Assembly: GCF_006716085.1 (NCBI RefSeq)
Contig: NZ_VFON01000001.1
Location: 2,170,001 to 2,234,000 of the forward strand
Source: Leucobacter komagatae
GTDB taxonomy: Bacteria; Actinomycetota; Actinomycetes; Actinomycetales; Microbacteriaceae
DNA: 64,000 bases
Direction: 5' to 3'
The notes beneath the pieces were generated by a model. It was not told the DNA's origin. It saw only the letters and a list, made by a program, of their open reading frames with translations, and did not search any database. This document shows positions 33,542 through 41,695 of this stretch, piece after piece. Every line of letters starts with the position of its first letter. Within the stretch, counting starts at the first letter, position 1. Made by a program: the position numbers and the translations under genes.

Positions 33542-35067
33542 GCTGCTGACTCCTCTCCGGATGAAACGTGGAAGAGCTGAAACAACACGTCTTCCACGGT
33601 GGTGTCTGCGGGAACGATCTCGCTGATCGTTCTCCCTTCGGAGACCAAGTAGGCGCGGTGCGCGAGTTCCATGATCTCCTCGTGTTCGGATGAAATGAGC
33701 AGGATCCCGATCCCCTGCTCGGCGAGCTTCACAATGAGCTCGTAAATTGTTCGTTTTGCCCCGACGTCGACCCCGCGCGTCGGCTCGTCGAGCACGATCA
33801 CTTTCGGGTTCGTCGACAGGGCCTTGGCAAGCAGCGCCTTCTGCTGGTTACCACCTGAAAACCAGGAGACGGGGAGCTCAGTGTTGGCCGGCCGCATTTC
33901 GAGCGCGTGAGCGAGCTCAGTAGCCGCAGACTTCTCTTGCTTCGTGTTGACAACGCCGCCGTTTGAGAACTGAGCAAGGCTCGAGAGTGAGATGTTTTCG
34001 CGCACCGAGCGCTGCAGCACAAGGCCATCGCGGTGCCGATCCTCTGAGACAAGTACGAAACCACGCTCGATCGACGCTCTCGGCGAGTGCTTGGTTACGC
34101 GCTGACCTGCAACGTCGACGGTGCCGGCAAGGAGTCGGTCCACACCGAATACCGCGCGTGCGCACTCCGAACGACCGCTACCAACCAAACCGAGGAGCCC
34201 GACGACCTCGCCTGGCCGCACGACAAACGACATATCGGCCACGCCTGTGTCGGTCGCAACCCCGTTCGCGACGAGCACAGGTGCAACATCGCCAGCGACC
34301 GGCGCCGAACGCTCGGGATAGGCCTGCCCGAGAGAGCGGCCAAGCATCGAGGTAACAACCTCCTGCTTCGACACCTCACTAGCGACGACCGTGTCAATCT
34401 TTCTGCCATCACGCATGATGGTGATGCGGTCTGCAACGGCGAGCACAGAATCAAGAAAATGCGAGACATAGATGACGCAGCAGCCACGATCACGAAGCCT
34501 TCTCATTAGTGATTCGAGCTGCTCCATCTCCTTGGCTGTCAGCGAGGAAGTCGGTTCGTCCATTACGATCACACGAGCGTCTCTGGCGAGCGCTCGCATG
34601 ATCTCAACCTTCTGCTGGTCAGCGATGCGGAGATCCCGCACCTTCGAGTGCGGGTCGAGGCCGAAACGGATCTGCTCTTCGAGCAGCGCAAACCGCGCGG
34701 CCAGGTCGCGCTTCTCCCATCCCAGGAAATGCCGCTCTGCCCCAAGGAAGACGTTCTGAGCGACCGTGAGGTCGGCAACGAGGGCAAGCTCCTGCGCGAT
34801 CATTGCAACGCCTCGACGCTGCGCGATCCCAGGATTCCACCGATCGACCGGGGAACCTTCGACGATAAGGTCCCCCGAGTCGGCGGCATAGATTCCAGCG
34901 ATGACCTTGCCGAGTGTTGACTTGCCGGCGCCGTTCTCCCCAACGAACGCGTGTATTTCACCCGGGGCGACACTGAGCGACACCTCGTTTAGTGCCTGCG
35001 TTCCGCCGAACCGCTTGTTGATGCCTCGAAGCTCGACGAGTGGCGGGCTTTCCGGAGAGGTGGTCAT
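33538..35067 (-). CDS. Ribose-type double-domain ABC ATPase
   Basis: A 509-residue RbsA-family protein with two fused nucleotide-binding domains. Domain 1 has Walker A GENGAGKS (43-50), a weak signature LRIADQQK and MDEPTSSL. Domain 2 has the usual degenerate Walker A GLVGSGRS and a strong signature FSGGNQQK with LDEPTRGVDVGAKR. The ATG at 35067 is seven bases past the binding-protein stop; the frame upstream of it belongs to that gene region. It energises the permease at 32558. Confidence 0.9.
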   Translation of the reverse strand: MTTSPESPPLVELRGINKRFGGTQALNEVSLSVAPGEIHAFVGENGAGKSTLGKVIAGIYAADSGDLIVEGSPVDRWNPGIAQRRGVAMIAQELALVADLTVAQNVFLGAERHFLGWEKRDLAARFALLEEQIRFGLDPHSKVRDLRIADQQKVEIMRALARDARVIVMDEPTSSLTAKEMEQLESLMRRLRDRGCCVIYVSHFLDSVLAVADRITIMRDGRKIDTVVASEVSKQEVVTSMLGRSLGQAYPERSAPVAGDVAPVLVANGVATDTGVADMSFVVRPGEVVGLLGLVGSGRSECARAVFGVDRLLAGTVDVAGQRVTKHSPRASIERGFVLVSEDRHRDGLVLQRSVRENISLSSLAQFSNGGVVNTKQEKSAATELAHALEMRPANTELPVSWFSGGNQQKALLAKALSTNPKVIVLDEPTRGVDVGAKRTIYELIVKLAEQGIGILLISSEHEEIMELAHRAYLVSEGRTISEIVPADTTVEDVLFQLFHVSSGEESAA

Positions 35068-35074
35068 CTTGGGC

Positions 35075-36103
35075 TCAGCCGTTCCACTGCCCGGTGAACG
35101 CAGCAGCTTCCAGCACAGAACGATCAGCGATTGGGCCGACGTCGACCAGACTGTCTGCGTCGACAACTGGCGCGACGTCCTTACCAAGAATTGAGTTCAT
35201 GATTTGCTCAAGCGCTGACTCCCCCATCGACACGGGGAAGTTCAGGAAGTCGTTCGTCCACTTGCCGTCGAGCACTGCTTGCACTGCCTCGATCGTGCCG
35301 CCGCCGCCGGTGAGGAACACCGAGGCGGGGTCGATTCCAGCATTCTCGAGCGCGATCTGCGCACCCATTGTCTGCTGATCGGCGTTACTGAGGATGCCGT
35401 TAAGGTCAGGGTGAGCCTGCAACAGGTTCGACACGGCGGTGAGAGACTTGTCACGGTCGTAGGCGCCCTCGAGCGTTCCGACTACGGTGATGTTCTTGTG
35501 CTTTTCGATCACCGAGTCCCACGCGGCAACGCGCTCAACGTCGAGCGGGGAGTTCAGCAGGCCAGCCAGGTAGCCGACCTTGCAGGGGTCGATGTCTTTG
35601 CAGTATTCAACAACAGATTCTGCCTGAAGCTTCGCACCGTTCGCTGGCGGTGAGGCCACCGTCGAAACAACACCCTCAACCTGCGGCTCCATAACGCTGA
35701 TCTCTGGCCCGATGGGGTTGAGTACCGCCGCAACGGGCTTGGGGTTCGCGAGCGGGAATGCTGCTGCAAGCGCCGGTCCGTCGTGTGGTACGACGATAAT
35801 GCCATCAACGCTTCCACTGGTGCCCGCGTTCTGCAGCTGCGATAACTGGGTATTCGCGTCGAACTGGCCGTCCTGGATCTTCGTCTTGATCGTGACTCCG
35901 AGGGACTCTGAGAGCTCCTTTGCTTTCGTCTCGACGCCCTCATACACTGCCTGGTTGTAGCCGTTCTGCGAGGAGGATGCGAGAACTACGATCTCGTAGC
36001 TGTCTCCGCCCGCGCCATCTCCCGAACCAGGCGAGCAGGCCGTAAGGGTGGCGCCGAGGGCGAGGATACTCAATCCGGCGAACAGGGTCTTGGTGTGCTT
36101 CAT
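35075..36103 (-). CDS. Ribose-type substrate-binding lipoprotein
   Basis: A 342-residue type 1 periplasmic-binding protein. The signal ends in lipobox LTAC (near residue 23). The mature start YEIVVLASSSQNGYNQAVYEG and the motif VDGIIVVPHDGPAL match the RbsB/Peripla_BP_4 family. LNGILSNADQQTMGAQIALE is the second lobe hinge region. It supplies substrate to the permease/ATPase pair downstream. The bound ligand is unknown; location with hyuAB suggests a cyclic amide, lactam or nucleoside-derived compound. Confidence 0.87.
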   Translation of the reverse strand: MKHTKTLFAGLSILALGATLTACSPGSGDGAGGDSYEIVVLASSSQNGYNQAVYEGVETKAKELSESLGVTIKTKIQDGQFDANTQLSQLQNAGTSGSVDGIIVVPHDGPALAAAFPLANPKPVAAVLNPIGPEISVMEPQVEGVVSTVASPPANGAKLQAESVVEYCKDIDPCKVGYLAGLLNSPLDVERVAAWDSVIEKHKNITVVGTLEGAYDRDKSLTAVSNLLQAHPDLNGILSNADQQTMGAQIALENAGIDPASVFLTGGGGTIEAVQAVLDGKWTNDFLNFPVSMGESALEQIMNSILGKDVAPVVDADSLVDVGPIADRSVLEAAAFTGQWNG

Positions 36104-36174
36104 TGCATCTCCACTCTGAATTGGGTGTTCTGGGGTGTTGGTAATTCGGGGTCTTACTTCGAGAAGGGTTGAGG

Positions 36175-36498
36175 CTAATAGGCGTTGGGCTTCGAAACGC
36201 TGTGGTCGATCGCGAACGTACGGCCGATGCCGATCTTTGCGTCGTCAAGTAGGGCTTGAAGCTCTGGAGCCGCGCGCCCCCGGTTCGGGTGGTCAATCCA
36301 CTCCTGGTAGGCAGCCTCATCAGGCCACACCGCGGTGACCAGAATTTCCCCACTGCCGTCGGTCGCAAGAGAGATCTCTGAAGCAATCGCCCGAGTGAGG
36401 TCAAGCGACTCTTGAAGGATCTGTTCCGATCGATAGAGCTGCAGAATTGCTGGCGCGCGACCGTCTTGCGGGGTGAGGGTGAGAAGCGTGCGAATCAT
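36175..36498 (-). CDS. Small ABM-like (dimeric alpha/beta barrel) protein
   Basis: A 107-residue protein with the beta-alpha-beta pattern of the antibiotic biosynthesis monooxygenase/EthD-like fold: ILQLYRSEQILQESLD, EILVTAVWPDEAAYQEWIDH and a closing segment. Such proteins act as cofactor-free monooxygenases, dehydratases or decarboxylases, or have no known activity. It is the first gene of the minus-strand importer-hyu operon, 71 bases before the binding-protein gene. Its own substrate cannot be inferred; it may modify the imported ring compound. Confidence 0.6.
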   Translation of the reverse strand: MIRTLLTLTPQDGRAPAILQLYRSEQILQESLDLTRAIASEISLATDGSGEILVTAVWPDEAAYQEWIDHPNRGRAAPELQALLDDAKIGIGRTFAIDHSVSKPNAY

Positions 36499-36587
36499 GT
36501 GTCAAACTCCGTTGTGACTGGACCGAATGGATCTGCAGTGACGCTACCCTCGCTCACACGTCACGAGATGTGCATTTAGGCGAATAT

Positions 36588-36618
36588 TTGACATCCTCAG
36601 AATGCATATTGCTATCGT
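36588..36618 (+). promoter_or_regulatory. Possible promoter for a leaderless transcript
   Basis: TTGACA at 36588-36593 and TATCGT at 36613-36618 (19-base spacer) would start RNA near 36625, right at the ATG at 36626. No Shine-Dalgarno precedes that ATG or the upstream ATG at 36602, which is what a leaderless message would show. Tentative. Confidence 0.35.
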
Positions 36619-36625
36619 TCTTCCC

Positions 36626-37921
36626 ATGAGGTTCGGTCTTCACTGCGCCGGCGACCGCGTTGTCGCCGCGGCCCACGACCGCGGAGCGATTCGCAGTGAG
36701 GTCAGCGTCCCGCTTCTCGGGGGCGATCCACTTGCCGCCACGGTCCAGCTGCTCTCGAAGCTCGGGGATTTATTTCCCCAAGCAAACGCTCACGATGGGG
36801 CGACAAGCCTTACCTTCGAGGTCTCAGAGATGCTGAAAGCCGACATCGCAACCCCCGCCCACCTCATCCGCATTAGCCCGCGAAGCGCGACTGGGGGCCA
36901 CGATCCGTTTTCACTACCCTGGCTCGCTGCGACCGGCGCGGCCACACCAATGATCTTGCATCTACCTGGCGGACACGATGCGCGGGGGCAAGAAATCGTC
37001 GCGTTGAATGCCTCAGGGCTCAAAGACCTGCCACCCGCAACGGTCGTGGCGCCCCGGTTCGTCGTAACGGCTGTCGGGTCACTACTGAACCCCGAACACG
37101 AACTTCAGGTTGGCACTTCACTGCTGGCCAAATTTCCTGGCGCAAACATCGAGTACGGCCACAGCTTTCACCACACTTCCTTCGCCGTGCGGGAACGAAC
37201 CGCATACGTCAATCTGGCGTTGCGGGAACAAGCCGATGCGATCGTCACGTCTTTGTCGGTCGCCGCAAGCTCAGCCTTTCCACGCGCCCGCCTACTCGTA
37301 GCCACCAACTGCGGCGGCAGCATCCCGCTTACGCGGCTTGCGGTTACCCCGGTTGATGCTGCAGCCTCGCTCCGAGCGACCGAAGCAGTAGGGGCGGCGG
37401 CATTCCTCGGAGCTACGTCTGGCGCCCTCTCGTTCGAAGTGGGGGGCACGGTGCAATCCTGCGAACTTGACCGCGGGCTCCCGTCGGTCGTACCTGCTCT
37501 GCAGAGCGAATCGTTCGGCAAACTCGCGACGCCCGCGAGCAATGTGCGCACCGCATCGTCCGGGGGCGAGGACCACGCTCATGCTGAAGACTTTCACACA
37601 GTTGTTATCCCTCACCACGAGGGGCTGGCTGCCCGCGGCGCCGCCAACCTACCCCGCGTCGATTGGACCATGAGTTTGATCCAGATTGCGAACGAAACGG
37701 AGATGATCCGCGCAAAGGAGGCGGCCGAATCACGCCTCCATGCACGACTCGTTTCGACCGGCGTTCCGCCTGAACAGGTGCGCACTGTGGAGTCTCTCGT
37801 CACGGCAACCAGTTATGGAAACCCCGAGGTCATCGCCCTGCGAATTCGAGCGATCGCCCACGAGGAGCGACCGCTCGCACACAACGACCTAGCTGTCTCT
37901 CACCGCGGGGAGCCGCGATGA
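36626..37921 (+). CDS. Degenerate HyuA-like protein (inactive ATPase candidate)
   Basis: A 431-residue protein (439 from the ATG at 36602). I align it to the short HyuA-type proteins linked to DUF917: MRFGLHCAG stands where they have MRIGIDVGG, PGGHDARGQEIVAL where they have GGHEFDGREI, VTAVGSLLNPEHELQVG for VSSVFSPVNPAHEL, and FEVGGTVQSCE for the second DVGGT motif. The first phosphate motif is lost: Asp is His and about ten residues with the TxTD part are missing. The second has Glu for Asp. ATP hydrolysis is therefore doubtful. It overlaps the DUF917 gene by four bases. It is inferred to be a structural or regulatory partner; a recent pseudogene is unlikely because the frame is fully open. 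Confidence 0.6.
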   Translation: MRFGLHCAGDRVVAAAHDRGAIRSEVSVPLLGGDPLAATVQLLSKLGDLFPQANAHDGATSLTFEVSEMLKADIATPAHLIRISPRSATGGHDPFSLPWLAATGAATPMILHLPGGHDARGQEIVALNASGLKDLPPATVVAPRFVVTAVGSLLNPEHELQVGTSLLAKFPGANIEYGHSFHHTSFAVRERTAYVNLALREQADAIVTSLSVAASSAFPRARLLVATNCGGSIPLTRLAVTPVDAAASLRATEAVGAAAFLGATSGALSFEVGGTVQSCELDRGLPSVVPALQSESFGKLATPASNVRTASSGGEDHAHAEDFHTVVIPHHEGLAARGAANLPRVDWTMSLIQIANETEMIRAKEAAESRLHARLVSTGVPPEQVRTVESLVTATSYGNPEVIALRIRAIAHEERPLAHNDLAVSHRGEPR

Positions 37922-39003
37922 CACAGCTCACCGACGCAGACCTGCTGCACCTTGCAACAGGCTCACAGTTTCTGGCGTGCTCCGTGGATGCGGATTGGCT
38001 CGCCGAAGCGTTCGAACGCGTTCGTGCGCAGCTCGAACTCGGTCACTCATTGCCTGAATTCGTTGCGGCCGATGAGCTAGACGATAGTGAACACGTCGTC
38101 TCTGTTGGCTTTGTCAACAACGGACTCCCGCCGTCAGATCTGCACCCGGTCGGCGATGAGTTCGTTCGCAGCGTTCGTGAACTCCAAACGGAACTCGGTG
38201 TAACGTTCAGCGGCCTAATCCCGCTAGCAGGAGCCAACATCAACGTCATCGTCGCAGTAGAGACAGCGATGCTACTTGGGGTACCGGTGATCGATGCCGA
38301 CCAAATGGGACGCGTGTTCTCACTGCTCTACCAGTCGGTGTTCACCCTCGCCGGACTGGCCGCAGGCCCGCTCGCAGCAACTGGCCCAACCGGAGAGTCC
38401 GCGGTGGTGCGCGTCACAGAACCACTCCGGGCCGAGCGGCTCGTTCGGGCTCTCGCGAGCGAGTTTGGCGGCTGGTCTGCCACTGCGCTGTATCCGATGA
38501 CAGTAGCCAAACTTCGCGCGCATGGGCTGCACGGCACCCTCAGTCGAAACATCCGAATCGGAAGCATCCTGCACAGCCCCGACCCGCTTGATCGAAAGTA
38601 CCGACGACTCATCTCCGAGGAAGGGATCCGACGCATTATTCACGCGCGCGTCACTGATGTCACCGGGCTCTCGCGACCGGCGCCTCCCGGCCAACCTGAC
38701 CGTCCATCGAGCGTCATTCTCGAGGAGGTTGGGAGCGGCCGCATCATCCAACTTGAGATTCAGAACGAGTTGCTCATGCTGATGGTGGACGGCGCAGTCG
38801 AGGCCGTGATGCCCGACATCATCACCATGGTCGACCCCGACGGGGCGCGAGTCGCGAACTTCGAGGACCTTTGGGTCGGGCATCGTCTCGACCTCATGAT
38901 GTTGCCCGCAGCACCCGAGTGGTACACCGACAAGGGGCTCGAACTCGCTGGGCCCGATGCTCACCACATTTTGCTGCGTAACCGCCACAGGAGGCACCAG
39001 TGA
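37918..39003 (+). CDS. DUF917-family protein (S-methylthiohydantoin desulfurase-like)
   Basis: A 361-residue DUF917 protein. The N-terminal start LTDADLLHLATGSQFLACS stands where the family has DLxxLAxGAxxLGxGGGGxP, though the Gly-rich part is changed to FLACSVDADW. Later regions NVIVAVETAMLLGVPVIDAD, PDIITMVDPDGARVANFEDL and GHRLDLMMLPAAPEWYT match the family well. One characterised family member is named for S-methylthiohydantoin desulfurization; most are unknown but co-occur with HyuA. Start and stop overlap both neighbours (ATGA, GTGA), so the three genes form one translationally coupled unit. Confidence 0.7.
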   Translation: MTQLTDADLLHLATGSQFLACSVDADWLAEAFERVRAQLELGHSLPEFVAADELDDSEHVVSVGFVNNGLPPSDLHPVGDEFVRSVRELQTELGVTFSGLIPLAGANINVIVAVETAMLLGVPVIDADQMGRVFSLLYQSVFTLAGLAAGPLAATGPTGESAVVRVTEPLRAERLVRALASEFGGWSATALYPMTVAKLRAHGLHGTLSRNIRIGSILHSPDPLDRKYRRLISEEGIRRIIHARVTDVTGLSRPAPPGQPDRPSSVILEEVGSGRIIQLEIQNELLMLMVDGAVEAVMPDIITMVDPDGARVANFEDLWVGHRLDLMMLPAAPEWYTDKGLELAGPDAHHILLRNRHRRHQ

Positions 39004-40502
39004 GCCCAAGACCACAACAAGCGGTCACCCTGGGGGAGCTACTCGCCCAACCGATGAAAGTCGACCTCAACCACCTCTGCGTCGCTTCCGACGCACGCGC
39101 TGTGCGAGGAGTGGTGCTCGTCTCGGACATCGACGAAATCACATCGATCGAGCCGGACACCATCATCGTGCTCAGCGCCGATGTCGCGCGCGGCAGCTGG
39201 ATGGTCTCCGCTGCGCTGCGATATGCCTGGGAACGCAACGCGTGCGCTCTTATCGTTCCAGATCGCGCCCTCAACCCGAGCGTGACGCAGCTCGCAGAAC
39301 GCTTTCAGATTTCGCTATTCACCACTGCAGCAGAGATCACCCTGGCCGCGATTGAGGTGGCGACCGCAGTCGGAATGGCTCGTGCCCAATTGGTCTCAAG
39401 CTTGCACCGGCTCACCAGCAGGGTCGGCTCAAGCGAAGACATCACCGAGGTACTCGAGTTTGCTTCAGTGTGGCTCCAAGGGGCGCCTGTCGAACTGGAA
39501 TCTTCTGGCGCTGTTGTCCGCTCAGCAATGGGCACAACCAACCGGCCCGATGTGCCGAACAACATACACACTCTTCCGAGCAGGGTTTCAGTTCGAGTTG
39601 GGCGGGGCACCAAGAGCCACGGCCTACTCGTTGCGAATGTGCCAGCTAGTTTGCGGGATCACGCGGCGTCCGTATTGGAGATATGCGCTTCGAAGCTCCG
39701 CACGCTGATCGCCGAAGAACAATTTCATGCGTTACAACAGTCACTCCCGCCGATTTCCATCGCCGCACTCGCTGAGAGTAACGCTCGACTTCCCCAGCAC
39801 CCCGGCGATCCAGGCTGGCCTGCGTGGCCCAGCGGCACCAGCTTTGTGACCCTATGCCTGCTCTCAGACCACGCCGACCGGTACGGCGCGGCCCTGCACC
39901 ACCTGTGGCTAGCCGCATTTCGTGATTGGCCGCTTGTGCGAGCAGCAGACGGTTGGCTTGCCTTTGTTCCGGTAGACGACACTGATCTGGGCGCCCTCGT
40001 GGCGAAAGTACACGGGCGCCTGGCCGAGATACACCTGCTGAACCTCCAGGTAGGAGTTTCTCTCGAACACTATGGAGATGCTGAAGTCCGGCCGGCTATC
40101 CGGGAAGCCTGGCTGGCGGCGCGTGTAGCCGAAGCTGGTAAACCGCACGCCATCGTGAGCTACGACGAAATTCCGGCCCGGTTCCTCCCTCGTTTACTGC
40201 CACCTTCATTCGCCGAGGAAACGTTGCACTCGTTGTACCCGGCGCTTGCTTCTGACGAACATAGGGACGAGCTCATCCATCTCTACACGTGCTATGCCGC
40301 TCACCTAGGTTCAGCCACCGACACCGCCGCACACCTTGGGATCCATCGCAACACTGTGAAGCTTCGGCTCGAACGCCTAGCAGATCTGGGTGTCCCTGTC
40401 AGCGATCCCACTGAAACGCTCGGGATTCACATGCTGTTTGCAGCGCTCCCCGGCGGGACTACCGGTAAGTCTCCGGGCGTCCGGCTGGCTCCACCAGCCT
40501 GA
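39000..40502 (+). CDS. PucR-family transcriptional regulator
   Basis: A 500-residue regulator. The N-terminal 120 residues fit the PucR purine-catabolism domain (VTLGELLAQPM, VVLVSDIDE, ACALIVPDR), a GGDEF-like middle region follows, and the C-terminal HTH is HLGIHRNTVKLRLERLADL. PucR proteins control catabolism of purines, hydantoins and other nitrogen compounds, which suits an island with hyu and DUF917 genes. It overlaps the DUF917 stop (GTGA). It probably acts on the 36499-36625 divergent promoter region. Confidence 0.85.
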   Translation: MSPRPQQAVTLGELLAQPMKVDLNHLCVASDARAVRGVVLVSDIDEITSIEPDTIIVLSADVARGSWMVSAALRYAWERNACALIVPDRALNPSVTQLAERFQISLFTTAAEITLAAIEVATAVGMARAQLVSSLHRLTSRVGSSEDITEVLEFASVWLQGAPVELESSGAVVRSAMGTTNRPDVPNNIHTLPSRVSVRVGRGTKSHGLLVANVPASLRDHAASVLEICASKLRTLIAEEQFHALQQSLPPISIAALAESNARLPQHPGDPGWPAWPSGTSFVTLCLLSDHADRYGAALHHLWLAAFRDWPLVRAADGWLAFVPVDDTDLGALVAKVHGRLAEIHLLNLQVGVSLEHYGDAEVRPAIREAWLAARVAEAGKPHAIVSYDEIPARFLPRLLPPSFAEETLHSLYPALASDEHRDELIHLYTCYAAHLGSATDTAAHLGIHRNTVKLRLERLADLGVPVSDPTETLGIHMLFAALPGGTTGKSPGVRLAPPA

Positions 40503-40552
40503 CGCGCTCTGGTTTGTTTCTCACTCTGACTCGGCGCATAAAGGAACCCTTC

Positions 40553-40594
40553 TTGCGTTCCGACCAGAACCTGGGTAATCTGTGCAATGTCACA
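40553..40594 (+). promoter_or_regulatory. Promoter of the hydroxyproline operon
   Basis: TTGCGT (40553-40558), a 17-base spacer and TAATCT (40576-40581) form a plausible promoter. A short inverted repeat TGTG-N6-CACA (40581-40594) follows at the expected start site and could be a target of the GntR protein at 43698. Confidence 0.45.
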
Positions 40595-40646
40595 CACTAC
40601 GTGCGGCCCAAGAACTCCCCCACCCATTCCCGAAAGGAACATCTCA

Positions 40647-41552
40647 ATGGCTGAGAAGAAGCCCTGGCACGGCGTCATCGTCGCGTCCGCACTCCAGTTC
40701 AAGGAAGACCTCTCCGTCGACTACGACAAGTTCGCAGAGCACGTCCAGTTCCTGGCCGACAACGGCTGCGACGGCATCGCACCGAACGGCTCGCTCGGCG
40801 AGTACCAGAACCTCACCCCCGAAGAGCGCGCGAAGGTCGTCGAGGTCGCCGTCGACGCTGCGCCCGAGGGCTTCTCGGTGATGGCGGGCGTCGGCGCGTA
40901 CGGCGCGATGGAGTCGCTGCGCTGGGCAGAGCAGGCCGCCGAGGCAGGCGCTGACTGCGTCATGCTGCTCCCGCCGAACACCTACCGCGCGAACCGCGAA
41001 CAGGTGAAGCACCACTACGCGACCGTCGCGAAGGCCGGCCTCCCGATCGTCGGCTACAACAACCCGATCGACACGAAGGTCGACCTCGTTCCCGACCTCA
41101 TCGCCGAGATCCACGAGGCGGGCCACATGGTCGGCGTCAAGGAGTTCACTGGCGACCCGCGCCGCATCTACGCGATCCAGGAGCTCGCTCCGAGCATCGA
41201 CATCCTCATCGGCACCGACGACTCGGTGCTCGAGGTCGGCATTGCGGGCGCCGTCGGCTGGGTTGCTGGTTACCCGAACGCTATCCCGCAGGCAACCGTC
41301 GAGCTCTACAAGCTCTCGACCTCGGGCAACGTCGCCGATCTCGAGCGCGCGAAGGTCATCTACCGCGACCTGCACTCGCTGCTGCGCTGGGACACGAAGA
41401 CCGAGTTCGTCGAGTCGATCAAGCTCTCGATGGACGAGCTCGGCCTCTACGGCGGCCCCTGCCGCCCGCCGCGCCTCCCGCTGCCCAAGGAGGTCGCCGA
41501 CCAGATCATCGCGGACACCCGCGCGGCTGCGGCCAAGGGCTACGGCAAGTAA
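40647..41552 (+). CDS. DapA-family pyrroline-4-hydroxy-2-carboxylate deaminase
   Basis: A 301-residue class I aldolase-fold enzyme of the DHDPS family. The Schiff-base lysine is Lys165 (VGVKEF) and the catalytic tyrosine Tyr137 (GYNNP); the pyruvate-binding-like motif is PNGSLGEYQ in place of GTTGE. In hydroxyproline catabolism this type of enzyme deaminates pyrroline-4-hydroxy-2-carboxylate to alpha-ketoglutarate semialdehyde. The context (hydroxyproline epimerase and D-hydroxyproline dehydrogenase genes downstream) strongly supports that role over lysine synthesis. The ATG at 40647 has GAAAGGA at ideal spacing. Confidence 0.85.
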   Translation: MAEKKPWHGVIVASALQFKEDLSVDYDKFAEHVQFLADNGCDGIAPNGSLGEYQNLTPEERAKVVEVAVDAAPEGFSVMAGVGAYGAMESLRWAEQAAEAGADCVMLLPPNTYRANREQVKHHYATVAKAGLPIVGYNNPIDTKVDLVPDLIAEIHEAGHMVGVKEFTGDPRRIYAIQELAPSIDILIGTDDSVLEVGIAGAVGWVAGYPNAIPQATVELYKLSTSGNVADLERAKVIYRDLHSLLRWDTKTEFVESIKLSMDELGLYGGPCRPPRLPLPKEVADQIIADTRAAAAKGYGK

Positions 41553-41574
41553 CCCAAGGCAGTAGCCTCGGGGT

Positions 41575-41604
41575 GGATCGTGCGGCGGTTTCGCCGCACG
41601 ATCC
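41575..41604 (+). terminator. Perfect hairpin inside the hydroxyproline operon
   Basis: Thirteen-base perfect arms (41575-41587, 41592-41604) with loop GTTT lie 23 bases after the deaminase stop. There is no long U-run, so partial termination or mRNA processing is more likely than a full stop. Confidence 0.75.
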
Positions 41605-41695
41605 ATTCCCATCTTCGGGATCGCACCCGAGGACGAAGATTCAACGAAGCATCCACGCTGGCTCTCTGAGCCGCACTCCCCGAGAAAGGCCGCCG

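Noticed and set aside
36602..36625. ATG at 36602 as start of the HyuA-like gene
   Set aside because: No ribosome site and the eight extra residues do not align with HyuA; MRFGLHCAG from 36626 does. It remains possible.
28776..40502. Integrative element carrying the Hyu island
   Set aside because: Composition suggests transfer, but no integrase, direct repeats or tRNA border could be found by eye, so I do not call a mobile element.
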